From NCBI RefSeq assembly GCF_001522545.3, contig NC_031769.1:13865617-13929616 (forward strand): a stretch of 64,000 bases of DNA, given 5' to 3'. Position 1 is the stretch's first letter. Every line of letters starts with the position of its first letter. The stretch comes from Parus major (taxonomy: Eukaryota > Chordata > Aves > Passeriformes > Paridae). Below, in pieces: positions 36,921 through 50,269 of this stretch. Made by a program: the position numbers and the translations under genes. The notes under the pieces are model-generated. The model worked only from the letters and a program-made list of their open reading frames with translations. It had not been told where the DNA came from and did no database searches.

Positions 36921-39900
36921 AAAGAGCCTCTTTCACTGTGAGAGACTCAGTATTTCAGCTACTTTGGACCCAACTTGGTGTAAGCAGGACTGCTACAAAG
37001 CAGGAATTGTGTCAGATACTTCAAATGCTGTGAAGGCCCCTGCAGAACACAATGGGGGACAAGAGTGTGAAAGAAGTCCTTTCAGTGCCCCATCAGGTCA
37101 GTTGTTTGAGCACAAAGCTGGGCTGAGTAAAGAATTACAGTATCTTACTTCTCACATTATGAATCTTTTTCACTGACATATCCACAGACCCATTAAATTT
37201 GATATTATGGCAGCACAAACATGAAGTCTTTGGTGATTGGTGAGAGATATACAGGTCTTCTGTGTTGCCATTTTATGTGATCATTACTGTTCGGAGGGAA
37301 AAAGAGCAGTTCAGAACAGAATTGAATGTGTTTTATGAGAGAATCTTTCACACTCAAAAGCTGATCAGAAAAGCTATTTGTTTTTTTCAAAGAGTAAAAT
37401 AGAAATACTGACAGGTTGTCCACTCTGAATTCCAAATTAGAGACAATTTGCTCCACTAATAGAAGCTATCAGTAATAAGGTCTAGACAATGGAAAAACTG
37501 GGTTATAAAAAGGAATTACATCTGACAAACAAAGACACTTTGTTTCTTAGTATAAAAAAGAAAACAATTTCATGGATATAATATGCAACAACTTGATTTT
37601 AGAAAGGATTTGAAACAGTAACTATGATATCTTAAATGGTATTTGGCTTGAAGAAACCCCAGAAGCTCGACTGTAGCTTCTTCAGTAATTTTGGCTGATG
37701 TGCAGAAATGCATAAACAAGCTCTTCCCCAGCTACTTCAGATATTACAAGGAACATAACCATGACACCACAGAGCTCATCTCCAGTTAACCACAGAGCCT
37801 TCCCAGCCTTCCTAGACGCCTTTCTGTGTTTCATTTGGCCATTGCTATAGAGCCATCAGTAACTAAGCTTATTTCTACTGGAAGCCAGTTCAGATCATTT
37901 TTCATTTAACACTAGTTACAGCAGTAAGCAAAAGACAGATAGAGTAGCTGGTGATGAAAAATAATTCTGAATAAAATAATTGTGAGCTGAAAAAAGAAAG
38001 AACAGTACATATCCAACAGGAAAATTGTTATAAGTCTTATTTAAAATATTTGTTAAAGATTTAGAAAAGGGATAAACACTTCATTTTGAAAGGAAAATTA
38101 TACTGGTTTGGAACGGGTTGCATATCTACAGCTCATATAAAACACTAGCTATTTCTGGAATGTAAAAAATATTTCAAGCAGAAATATTTACTCTCACAAT
38201 CCACTCTCAGAACTCAAGTTCTTGTCTTGTTTACTGGAGTAAACTTCAGTTCAAAGGTTACTTCTTGATGTGCCTCAAAAATAAGCATATTATAGACATC
38301 CTTTTTGGTATAGGGTAGCTTCATGGGAGGTTGTGTTTCTTCTGTTCATTAACTGTAGAGATAAAGGCCAAAGTCCTCAGTCCAGCAAGACAGAAGCTAG
38401 CAAGAAGCAGAAGAAGAATGGCCTTAGTTCAGGCTGGATTTTAAGCATGTACATTCTTTCTCTCTTCACCACATTTTTTCCCCTCCTTTTGAGAGTGCCA
38501 CACCATTTCATGAGCAAGAGCTTCCTTTTTGTTTCTGCACCCTCATTTCCTGCTGCTTCTATCCTGTAAGCCTCCTCCAGGATTTTTAAAATGTTTCCAC
38601 TCAGGCTGGGAGAATGCACTGAACTGAATGGATGATGGAGGAACTGATGTGCAAGAATAGAAAAGGAAGCAAGAGAGAAAGAGATGTGAAGGAAGGTATG
38701 GAAACAGGGAAGAAAATATGTCCCTCTGTATGAGGAGGATCTAAGGTGGGTTTAATGAATAACTGTGAGTGCAGGTCTTGAGAAAGCTTCATTAGATAGA
38801 ATTTCATGTCTTAAAAGTAGATAATTTAATGCTGTGACTGCATTTCCAACACTGTGTGCATTTCTGGTCCCCCAGTGAAAAAAAATTTAATGCGTAATCT
38901 ACTAAAATTCATGTAACATTGCCTCAGAAAGCAGTACAGAGACTGCTACTGATCTCATACCTTCATCTCAACAGTGCAGACTTCATCTAATTTCAAATAC
39001 ATTCCCTAAGTAAGTTACAGGGTTGAGAAATTCCAGTTACAATTTTTAAAAATAGAAATCCAATGTTTTTTGTACACAAGAAAATAAATGTCCAGAACTA
39101 AAATAAAGTGCCCCCAGGCATCTTTCTGTACAGCCTCTGTACATAAATCCTATGACAAGACAACAAACATAGGTTTGGAGCTTGTTTTGCATTGTCCTGT
39201 AATCATCTGGTTTGCAAAAGCTTCTCATTTTCCTAGAAAGGGACTTAGAGGCCAAGCCACAAACACTTTCAAGAGCCAACCATTTTCAGACAAGTTACTT
39301 GAAAAAATTAAGGGGAAGGGCAGTTTCTTCTCTACTCACAGATCAGATTAGTCAGGCAGACAAGTCCATTCTAGTATCATGTGAGGATGTCTGAACACGT
39401 ACCAGAAACTTGTGTACCTGAACCTGGGCTGAGAAGCACTCTCTGAAATTTCTGGGACTCTTTTACCAGCAAAGAGGCATCTCTGACATTTTTTAGAACA
39501 GGACAAAGACATTGAATGGGAAAGATGAAGCAGATGCCTGATTTTCATCAGCAATTAAGTGTCCCAGAGCTCCAGATCAAACACCTGAACACCCAGGATG
39601 GAGCTATCTGCACACTCAGTGGATACAAGCTGAAGCTGGGTCTCTTGACACAGATGTTACCCTGCAGCCAGATATGTGGCTCTGCAGAGCCCTCCAGGCA
39701 CTGGAATCCCACAGTTCTGTGTCTCCAGGGTTCTTCTCTACAGACCCACTTGCAGATCAGAGCTTTAATCTACAATTCTCTCAGAGTATGGATAAGCCTT
39801 CCACTTTAGTCTTATTTTCTGTCTGTAGACTGCCACCATGTAAATGACACCAATAACAAATTTGTTTCCTCCTAGAGAACTTCAATCATGACTCTTGGGT

Positions 39901-42900
39901 CACCTTTTCCATCCTTCTACTGCATGCTTCTATCCTCAGAGTTCCAGAAAACATTATAAATGATTACACAAAAGGGTTTTATTTCTGGAGTCTCTTCCAC
40001 AAAGCAGTAAACCTTGGAGGTTTTTATCTTGTACTTGTCCAAAAATACATTTTTGCTCTGGTTTTAGTTATTCTTGAGTCTAGTATAAGATCTTGGATAT
40101 TCCAAACAAATTCTTCTCCTTGATGTCAGTGTCCTTTGAATACTTGGAGAGATTAATCCTCCTCCCTCCATTTGCCAACCAAATTCTGCATATTTAGTTT
40201 GTTTAATCTTCTTATATAGATTAAAAAAAAAATTTAGCAGAGAGACAGAAATTTCTTCAGAAAATTAAATGCCTATAAAAATGTGCAGAGAAGAGAAATC
40301 TGTCAAATGCCTTCACAGACACAAAGGCTTCAAAACAAGCTGATATCATGGTAAGCAGCAGAAAATGTATCTGGAAGAAAGTCTACAGGAAGAGGGAATA
40401 CTTTATTGCTCAATAGCAGAAGAGGCTTCAGGAAGGCTTGTACATCTTGTACACTAAAAAAGTTAAGAATGATCATAGCACAGCCACTTGATCTATTTTT
40501 ATCTCCAGCAATGATCAACAGCCTTGGGAAGAACCAGAGCAAACAGGCACTGTCACTTCCCTCAAAGTCCTGGTCCAGAGCCATCCAGCCCAGGGTCACA
40601 GCTCCTGTCCCTACTCCTGCCAGGGAAAGGATGCTAGCAAGTTCCAGCAAGTTGATACCTGCATCACAAATTTCATGAAGGGTCAGAAAAGTGAAACTCT
40701 GCTTACAAGCTCCATTAAAATTATTATTTAAGTGAAAACTAGTCCAAGCTCACACTGAAAGATAGTATCTCCTATCTGCATGCTTGGTGCCATAGCCAAA
40801 GATAAAACCAAGCTATTTATAAGATCACTTCTGCAACCAAATTTTGTCAAAAAAAAAATCTGTATTGTTGAATGTGAAATGGTCAGTCTGGAATATCTCT
40901 TACTTGGCAAACCTCCAGCAGAGCAGCAGTTTCTGAGGAAGCCCAGCAGTTGTGGGCCAGACAGCACCAGAGACAGCAGAGCTTTACAGCCCTGCGATCA
41001 GCTCTGGTCCAGCAACTGCTGGCTCACAAAAATGTTTTCAGATTAAGCTGGGGAGAAAGAAAGACCTTTTTTTTATATACATATATATAAATGCATTGCA
41101 AATGGAAAGTCTTTTTTTTAATAAGTTGAAGTAAACTCAGTTGATGCTCAGCCCTGAGGTACTTTTCTCCATTACTGGACTCAATTTAATGCAGCAATGA
41201 AGAAGAATACTAGTTTCAGGTCTGTTGGCACTATTTCAATTTTCTTTCATAATTTTATTAGAAAACTACAGAAGAAACATCTTTCCTTTCTTCTTGCTCA
41301 AGAAAACATGAGACAGGAGGACAGTACATGCCAGCCATGCCTTTTCCCTACTCTCCAGTGGAAGATTAGTGTCTTTGTATACTAAACTCAAGTACTTTTA
41401 ATTCTCTTCAAAAAGCTGCTGCCTTATTTTTCTAATTATTTGTGTGCGACAAAGTCTGACCTGTTTTAATGAAATCCCATTTTAAAATATTTTTGGCAAC
41501 ATTTAGTGGGAAAAAAAATGATAATGTAACCACTCTTTTAAGCCTTAAAATGAGACAATCCCACATGAGGCAACGCTGCCCTGCCTTGCAGAATCATTAC
41601 CCAGAGGAAAAACACACCACACCTATTGTACAGTTTGTGTCTTCAGAAGCCTCTGCCAGGACCTTCAGGCTGTTATTTTCTCTCACTGTCTATAGAGCTG
41701 AGGAACATAAAAGAATAAGAAACTAGTTCTATGTCATGCAAATAGAAACTCAAAACAAAATGTAACACAGAATAATGTATTTAAGGTAGTAGAAAAAGGT
41801 CAGGTTTGTCATGTGAAATATAATCGTTTTAAAGTACTCACATTTCCCTTTTTTTTCTTTATATAGGTATTATATTAAATGCATACTCTAAGATACCAAA
41901 CCTCACAGGCACCTCTAGATTCAGCTCAGAATAAAATGAGCCCTTCACTTGCAAAAAGAGCTGCACAGAATATCTTGCAAAAATCAAAACCAGGTTTGAT
42001 TTTGACTAATTTCCCTTTTTAGTATTGCAATTTAAGTGAGGCTATGAGGCCAATGGACTCTAGATTAACAGCTTTACCAAACCATTACAACCAAATTGGT
42101 AATTACTGATGGTCATCCCTTCTGGATAAAATTCATGGACTCATAAAAGACCTAAAGAAAATTGTCCACACAGTAGAAATGTGAAGGAAATGACTTGGAA
42201 GTCTGTCAGGGAGGAAACCACAAGATTTACACTTTAATAGATCCACTGGTTACAATGGAGATGTGGATGAGGACAACAGCTGGAAACAGAGCTAACAACC
42301 CCACAGTTTCCATGGAGTTTCCACCACATCCTATTATTTATTCAGAAGCTATTTTCCAGGAAAACAGCCAGCCAGCTCGCAAAAGTGTTTTCAAGAAAAT
42401 AATTTTCAAAGGATGGTGGAACAACAGAATAAGCAGGCCACAAAGAACAGGTGGCTGGGCTTTTCTTTTGGGTTACCCAATTTGCACATTGAATAATAAT
42501 TTCAAGTGGGTGGTAGTATATTAGAAAGTACTATATATGCAGTATCTCAATTTTGCTCAGCATATATAATATCAGATTATATTTTTACACTATCGGTTCA
42601 TTTTTTAGCCCAGTTAACATAGAAACATGAAAGATTTTTCATCACATCACTAGAAACAGGTGTGTCTATGTGTGCCCCATAGTGTTTGGACCCCCACTAG
42701 TGGATCTCCAGCAAATGCAGAAAGAGATGAGATGTGAATATTTTTGGTTGCCTGGGGAATATTTTTAACAGAAGAATGTATTTTAAACTGGAGTTGGCCA
42801 GCAGCCCCAGTAGCCAAAAGTACTGCAGCAGCTGATCATCTGGAAAAACACTCAAGGACAGGCACAATGTTTAGAGCAGCACCAAGGCTGAGAGCAGCAG

Positions 42901-43782
42901 CCTGGGGTGAGGGTTTGTGGGGAGGCTGACCTGGGGTGGGAACTTGGGGCACCCATAGAAAAAGGGTTGTGAAACAAAAAGCTTTGGCAGTTACCATGGG
43001 ACATTTCCTTGCTGAGATAACTCAAACCAGGGGCCTAAAATGAAGCAAATGGCATAAGCCCAGGGCTGCTGAGCCATGCCAGCAGCACAGCACCATCCTT
43101 CATGCTGTCAGGAACAGGGTGCTGCAACCGTAAGTACTGCAGTCTGCATGCTGCTGCCCAAACACCCCACAGGAGATGGGAAGAACAGTTTAGTTGCACA
43201 ATAAATTTTGATATCAAATTGAAATGTTACCGTAGCTCACTTAAAAAGCAAGGAAATCATAAACTTACAAGCACTTAGAAGAGGATCCACTAGTTTCTCA
43301 TGAACTCATGTGATCACTAAGTTTCATGTTTACCCTAGAAAAATCGTGAGCAGCAGTAGCATCTCAGGATCATATAGCAGCAGAAGTTAGAGCAATTACA
43401 CATCCAAAATAAAGAGCAACAAATCTTACTTATTTCTAGAAGAATAGGTACACTAGTGGGAGAATGAAACATGAGAACTTAAATGCTAATATGAAACTTG
43501 TTACTCTTCTCAGAGAATATTGTAATAACACTGCTAAAGAAAGCAAAAGCAGAACTATTTTTATTCTGAATTTAGTCCATACAATTTAGCCTATAAAGTT
43601 TAAAGAAATCAGTAAATAGCTACTTCATCTAGATGAGTTATTTAAATGTTCTCATCAGTATTAAGACCAAACAGTATAGAGAGTTGCCCCACTGATACAG
43701 TTTTTTTAAAAGATTTTTAGTGCAGAAGGGAAAAACCTTTATAAATAAACCTTGTACACATACCCAAAATGTATCTGATGAT
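36921..43782. other. Intergenic DNA, no gene recognised
   Basis: About 7 kb of AT-rich spacer. All open frames are short (about 114 codons or fewer) and unrecognisable. No mobile element, RNA gene or regulatory cluster stands out, apart from short TA-rich tracts such as the one near 41,075-41,090. Confidence 0.55.
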
Positions 43783-43863
43783 CATACACACATATGTATA
43801 TGTATCTATGTGTATGTATATATACACATATTGTGTGTATATGTGCGTACATACATATGTACA
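43783..43863 (+). repeat. Alternating purine-pyrimidine microsatellite (CA/TA/TG)
   Basis: About 80 bp of nearly unbroken alternation between purine and pyrimidine. It starts as CATACACACATATGTATATG and continues through TGTGTGTATATGTGCGTACA. It is a degenerate compound CA/TA/TG repeat with an internal near-palindromic arrangement around 43,818-43,840. Such tracts can adopt Z-DNA or cruciform structure under supercoiling. Confidence 0.85.
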
Positions 43864-45050
43864 GATATAAATAGACCAAGATTCAGATTCCACTTACACA
43901 ATAATTAATTCTTCACTCATTTCAAGAAATGTACTATATAGCAACATTAATTTTTGTCCTTTATTTACCAGTACTGGAAAGAAAGATGACAGGGGGTGAC
44001 ATCTAAAATTTAAATAGCCAGATACCAGAATTCCCCTTCCTTACTCTGCCAGGAAAGCACTCTGTATCACTGACGGGACACTCTACCACTGGATATAAGT
44101 TTAGGGATATGAAACCCTAAATACCACATGAGAGTGCCATGTGAGAAAACAGTCAATGAACTCCTATATGAAATTAACTGCATATTGTGTAGTTGGTGGA
44201 TGAGATCTCTGTCATACAGCAAGACATTTAATATAACCATCCTGGGATTTTCCTGTAGATGTAAATTATCTCATAATTGAGTATTTCTTTTAGTAGCTGA
44301 TTCAATGACATCTGTGAGAAGAAAATGTTGTTAAAATGACCAAGTGAAAAAAAAAAAAATATCTTTTTAATTAGCTCACTGTTTTGTATCCCAGGAAAAA
44401 AGCTTATTTCCAGAAGTAACTTAGTGCTCTTAAGACAGTAAGTCCAGTAAGATAAAGGGAGCAAGGTGATACAAGTAGTTCAGTATATGGATTTATCAGT
44501 GCTGTGTCATTCGGTTTTACTTTAACAACTGAATTAGAGTGAAGGACAATCCTTCCACTGCAGGTGAAATGTCGTAAGCAAGTCTGCACCTTTTCCCACA
44601 AGTGACTCAAGTTCCTGTTTGCACTTAGAAGTCAAGGCTGAGAGTATGACTAAAGCAAAGCTGTCCAGACAACAAGAATTACAACCTTCATTTTCACTTC
44701 AGTCCCATCCTTGCCCAATAGAAAATATAAAAGCCTCCAAACAAAAATGATACCACTTGTATTCAGTTTACCTCCAGTAAAAGATGAGGGGTAGCAGATA
44801 AAATTGTTACATAAATAGCCAAGGCCTGCCCAGTATAAAATTAAATTTTAAATAAGGAAGAACAAACAAGTCACTTGAAAGCCATAAATAACCAATCTGA
44901 TGCTATCCAGAATCAGCTGAGCTGTAAGAATCATCTGCCCCAACCATGAGTCAGCTTGAGTCAGTTCACTGTACTTTTATGGTACTTTCAAAGACAGAAA
45001 ATACATCTCCCAGCAGCATGAAAGAAATCTCTGCAATGTGAAACAAGTAT
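43864..45050. other. Intergenic DNA, no gene recognised
   Basis: AT-rich spacer containing an A13 run at 44,347-44,359. No exon, RNA gene or mobile element is recognised. Confidence 0.5.
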
Positions 45051-45059
45051 TTGGTGGGA

Positions 45060-45430
45060 AGGTATTCCCTGCTATAAGATGGCAGTGAAATTAGTGGAAT
45101 AAATAAAATGCCAGTATACTTAATATTTCTGTCTCCTTATTTTTAGCCCAGAGGACTGAAATCAAAGCATGAAATGAAAAGCAAATCATATGTTCTCGAG
45201 GCCAAACAATTTTAAACTCTTTGTGAACTGCTCCTTCTGCACAGCGATTCTCCAACTGTGCAAAGCAGCACTATGGCAATGTGGACTCGGTAAACAGGGA
45301 ATGCTTCCAGCTGTTTGCATCCCTCCCACTCCCAGTGTGCATAACATCCTGGCTGGTAGAAGTTATATTAGTGTTTAAACATGATAAGGCTGATTTACAT
45401 TAGAGGAATGTTTCTGATCAATCATTTGCG
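45060..45430. promoter_or_regulatory. Candidate enhancer-like segment
   Basis: A non-repetitive block with an SRF-like but imperfect CCTTATTTTTAG word (about 45,136), TEAD-type GGAATG words (45,297 and 45,404), GATAAG near 45,383 and GATCAATCAT near 45,416. It is less interrupted by homopolymers than its flanks. No protein is recognisable in the overlapping frames. Suggested as regulatory DNA only by analogy. Confidence 0.25.
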
Positions 45431-48400
45431 CTGAACAGCCAGTGACTAAGTAGGAAAGTTTCACAGAGAGTTCTGCCGAGTAAGAACTGAGTAAGAAGTT
45501 TATAAAACTTCAGAACGTGGTTACAGTCTCTAATCTACTTAGCAGAGAGCTCACAGCTTCCTGCAGCTGCTTGCTCTGGGCACACACACATTTCTCCCAG
45601 TACTCAGATCCATTATCCTTAGCTGTGGAACATAAAAGGGAGGGAGGGCTCTCCACACTTCACTTTGCCCATGGAAAGTTAAGTGACAAGTATGAACTGG
45701 TTGTTACACTCAAGGGAGAGAGATGCAAGACTTTTCAGGCACTCATCTTCAGGCAGCATGAATCACTCTGTCCACTGGCTGGTATCAGCCTAGAATCCAA
45801 GGAGCTGCCTCTGGCTGAGACAGATCTCAGGGAAGGTTTGGTGCTGGCTGATTGCAGGATGGATCGCGGGGTTCCTGGTCAAGCTGCCGATAGTGATGGG
45901 GCCAGTGGAGCTGTGGAAACGAGCAGAGGTGAAGAGCTGCCCTTGTCTTTACCAAGCTGAGAATCCACTGGCCTGAGTACACCAGATCTGTTCTTCAGGA
46001 TGCCTTGCAGAATAGTTTTATAGTCCACAAATAGATATTTACACCAGTATAACATTTCTGCTTTGGTATTTGAAAAATAATAAAAGAAAGTAAATTAATT
46101 TAAAATAAGGTGTTAGCTTTTCATGATGTTTTCACAAAGAAAAAAACTAAAAGGAAGGGGGTTGGGACAAAAATGCCACAACTTTTTTTTTTTAAGGACT
46201 TATGCTGTCAAAAGACAAACTATCAAAGTGGATATGTTTCAAAGCTAATTTAATATATGCTATTAATAATGGCTTTTAAACTTACTCTGTCAGATCTGCT
46301 TAGACAATGAAATGACACAACACAGACCAATTTTAATTTGGGATTTACAGGTTATCTCACAGGTATGTCACCTAAGAGAATATTTAAATTGAACAGCATA
46401 TTCTTTTTCATTTTACAGCCTTTTACAAATCTCAGTTCTAGGAAATTCATTAATATGACTTCAGCAATGTCTCTGCAAATGTACAAAACTAGTGTGTAAG
46501 TATTACTGCCTTCAGTCAAGGCCAAATTTCTGTTTATAACCCCATTTTACCTATTACACAGCTTTTCTATATTCATACATCTGGCTGAAGGCATCTGAGT
46601 AAATTCTCCTGTAGTTGTGTGTTTTCCTTTGGAAAGTAAAAGCCTGCCACTTTCAATAAGGTAAAACTGAGATACAAAAAATGAAGTTAAAATAATTCCT
46701 GCAACCTCCCATCCTCAGGGCAAAGGTTTTAAAACCATTAGAGACATCCCTGGCCTTTCTTATGACAGCTTTGTAAATCAGGCTGCTTTATGAGACTGGA
46801 CACATAAATTTGATAGAAACTAGAAATTGACATTTTCCAAAGTTCTGTTTATAGCATGCAGACTCCAGTCTGGAAAGCAGCTTGGTGGAGTTTTCTTGGA
46901 ACCTGCAGGTTCATTTTCAGAGGACACTGTGTGTCTCAACAGCTCTTGGAATTCATCTTTTCTGAATGGGACCAGGGACAGATCAGGGCAGCAGGAATGT
47001 GTAAGCATGAGATTGTACATGCCACTGGCAAAAGGAGCAGCCCAGAGCCCACAATGTAGACCAAAAAAGAGGACTGTTCAAAGCAGGTGAGGAAATCTGA
47101 AGGATCACAGATGAAAATGGGAAGAATAAAAACGAAGGACAGGGTAAGATAGAGGATGGATCATATAGGGTATAAGATCTTTTGTGATACAGATACCAGA
47201 CAAGCAAAAAGAATTAAGATTTATGTTTACTAGTCTGAAGACAGTTTAATTTTAGCTAAACCTCAGCTACAGCAGAAAGCTGATGCCACATACTCAAATA
47301 TGTGGTTACAGGAAATACCACAAATCCCAAGTAAGCTGTGAAGCAAAAGGCTGAAAGCCAAATGCCTTTCTACCACCTGAGCAATGGGACATCCAGGATG
47401 GCCTACATGTGCATTAGAATCATAGTAACTTTAAAATACATTTTAACCTCTACTAAAGTGATCAATTCACCTCTTTGCAATGTTCAACTTTCTTCTTTGT
47501 GAGCTTTTCTCAAAATTGCTTGTGAATCTCTGTTGTACATAAGTTCATCAACAACTATCTTTTCACTTTCATTCCTTTTTGGTTCATTACACCCAGCTAA
47601 AATCAGAACTTTGCATTTTTAAATATATCAGCTGTGGCCAGAGTATCCTACTGCCAAGGATACTAGCAAACTACAACACTCCCTACTTGCTGATGAATTT
47701 CATTTAAGAGCCTGCACCTGTAGACTGAGAAACTAAGTTCTTTGCTTGATGGGTCCAGTGAGTTACACAGCTTACTGCTGCAAAATTACTGCAACTGCTG
47801 TCAGAATCATAAAGAAGGCAATAAAAGCTGGGTGAATAGAAAACAGAAAGTCAGAATTGCTTTGTACAGACTCTGCTTAGATGACAAGGTAGTGGGATAA
47901 ATCAATATTCAAGCAAAACTGCTATTAACATCCACGCATAACCTCTTAAGAAAAAGAATATTGATGACACTTGTTCTAGAAAGATGACATCGTATGGGGA
48001 TCATTGAGAGTGCACAAGTGAGAGATTCTGGGTGTAAATCTCTGGCATCTTCATCCAAATATCATTACTGCCAAAGCATTTTAGATATGAGCCTTAAAAA
48101 AAAAAAAAACTTTTTTAAAAAGTCAATGAAATTATTTGAAGAAACACAATCATGAAAATAACTTTAGGTGTGTAATAACTGGGAGGATAATATGAGGGTT
48201 TCAAAACAATCTCAATATAGGACTCTTCTACTTGACAGAAATAGTATTAGAAAAATATTCTGTTCTGCATTTTTGCCATTGTTTTTTACTGCAACAGCCA
48301 ATCACCTTTTACAATAGTAATTCTATTTGCCCAAATCTCTTTTCCCAGTGGTACCATTAGTATCTATTTCCTTCAGACTATTTCTGTCTTTATTCTTGCC

Positions 48401-49173
48401 TACTAATCTTGCTTAAAATATTCTGTTTTCCACATGGCTCCTCTTTCTCCAATATATCAATGAAGATGAAATCTGTCCTTACTCCTGCTCTCACGACAGA
48501 CTCTCAGTACTAACCGACTGCTACCATCTCCTACTTTTCCTGCAGCTGATGATACCAAAATCTTTCTTTCTTTCTCATTTCTATCCTTCCTCTCCTCTGC
48601 AAAAATCTAAATTTCAGTAATTTTATGCACTAATAACTACTGCATTGAGCTTAAAATATTGCAGGATGTCCCTCTGGGCAAAACCAAAGCAGAAGAATTC
48701 TTCAAGGAAAGCTCTTGTAATCATCCTTGTTCATTTCTTTGGGAGCAATGGAATTCATTTTTCCCCTGAATGAGCATGAGCTGCTTGTCTAAACAGTGGG
48801 AATCCCCTGAGAAGGAGGGAACAGAATATGTAGGCATTTGATCTCAGAGTCTCGCAGAATAAAAGCAGCACATGGTAAGAATTAGCTAACTGCTGAATCT
48901 CAGAAATTTACTGTGCATTCAGAATTATCATCCTTTGGGGATATTTTTAATCTCCCATAGGCATCTTTTCTTGGGTAATTAAACACTAAAATATCTTCAA
49001 GCCCTAAGTTTTTAAATCTAGTTCTCTAGAAAACATGCTTCATTTCAAGCAACAAAAGGAGTTGGTGCAGAAGTTCTCTGCCCTGTGTTATCATGAGTAT
49101 GATTGCTTGAACACAAATCTCAAAGACTCTTCACTTAACTCCTGCTCACTTCTTTACTTTGGAACACAGGAGG
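45431..49173. other. Intergenic DNA, no gene recognised
   Basis: Includes a 147-codon plus-strand open frame (45,517-45,960) with no domain, signal peptide or repeat that I recognise, so it is treated as chance. An A14 run sits at 48,096-48,109, followed by C and T6. No mobile element is recognised. Confidence 0.5.
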
Positions 49174-49206
49174 CATCCTTAGGCATGTGGTTCATGCCTA
49201 AGGATG
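49174..49206 (+). repeat. Perfect 14-bp inverted repeat, 5-nt loop
   Basis: The left arm CATCCTTAGGCATG (49,174-49,187) and the right arm CATGCCTAAGGATG (49,193-49,206) are exact reverse complements around TGGTT. A weaker outer pairing (CAGGA at 49,167 with TCCTG at 49,216) is possible across an unequal bulge. No T-run follows, and the stem is shorter than a usual pre-miRNA. Confidence 0.95.
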
Positions 49207-50217
49207 AAAAAGGATTCCTGCCTTGCTTATTGAAGATATCTTACAGAATTTCTGCATAAAACAAACAATCTTCACAATGACCTAGGAATCCCACAAAAGT
49301 GCTTTGGAAGATATAAGTCCATGTAACAAACAAAAAGGAATGTGTGTACTAATGGCAGCAGGGATTTTAACAGTGACAGCTCAGCCTACCCAAACATACG
49401 CACAGAGGGGAGAGACGCTCTTCACTGAAGGAAGTACAGAAAACGAGTCAGAGGAAGGATCAGAAGGCACAGTGCAGCTGTAACAAAAGCTGTCCCCCAG
49501 CCCTTCTACTCCAACAGCCTGCTCTGTGCCAGCAAGGGCACAGTCCCACCAGAAGGGCCATGTGCCCTGGTGACCTCTCCTTTCTTCTTGCCTGACAGCC
49601 TCAAGTTGCTTTTTAAATGCTGGAGAGCTGAAGGAAGGGCTGGGTGGACTCTGACCTTTTCAGGCTCCTGTTAAACACAGGACTGTCAACTGAACAAAGC
49701 AGAGATCTAAACATTGATCATAAACCCGGTGTTAATATATCAGCGTTATTGCACCTAAGTGCTGCCCATTGCTCCCGTGAGCAACAGGGAGACAGCCTTG
49801 CACAGCAAACCTTTGCCCGCAGGATACAAACTATGGCAATCTCCTGGCTGAATATTTGTGACTCACTTCACTCCTTGTGTGGGGCAGGAGAACATGGCTC
49901 CAGTGTAAACACAGCATTCCATATCCTGGGCACGCTGTACATGGCTGACAGGCTGCCAGACTTGCTCCCTGCCTGCCTCAGAGAAGTGTTGCTCGCTCCT
50001 CACGAGGAGTCAAAAAGAGGCTGTTATCAAAAGCAATGACCACAAACACTTAGCACCATCACTTCCTGTACTGAGTGACCCTTCTAATAATACTTTCTCT
50101 ATGAATCTTGTGTCCAAGCCCTAACACCTCCTCCATCCTCCACACTGGAAGCCAGAGCCCAGTGCTGACCAGCTGCCAGCGAGGTCTCAGTGCTCACTGT
50201 GCCCCTTGGTGACTGCA

Positions 50218-50269
50218 CAGCAGCTGCAGCTGCAATAAAACAGCAGCTGCAGCTGCTGCTGCTCTGCTC
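50218..50269 (+). repeat. CAGCTG/CTG compound repeat
   Basis: The 15-bp unit CAGCAGCTGCAGCTG occurs exactly twice (50,218-50,232 and 50,241-50,255), separated by CAATAAAA, and runs into CTGCTGCTG. This gives four CAGCTG E-box palindromes in 35 bp. It may be a short triplet-repeat derivative or a bHLH-binding cluster. Confidence 0.85.

Noticed and set aside
43783..43863. CRISPR-like or tandem functional array
   Set aside because: The repeat is a degenerate dinucleotide microsatellite with no spacers; no other repeat array in the window looks like a CRISPR.
45517..45960. 147-codon plus-strand open frame
   Set aside because: The translation resembles no family; no Kozak or splice support; likely chance.
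48096..48116. A14-C-T6 tract as a retrotransposon tail
   Set aside because: No element body or target-site duplication recognised; low-complexity DNA is enough to explain it.
49644..50039. 131-codon open frame in GC-richer spacer
   Set aside because: No homology recognised and no gene context; GC content lengthens chance frames.
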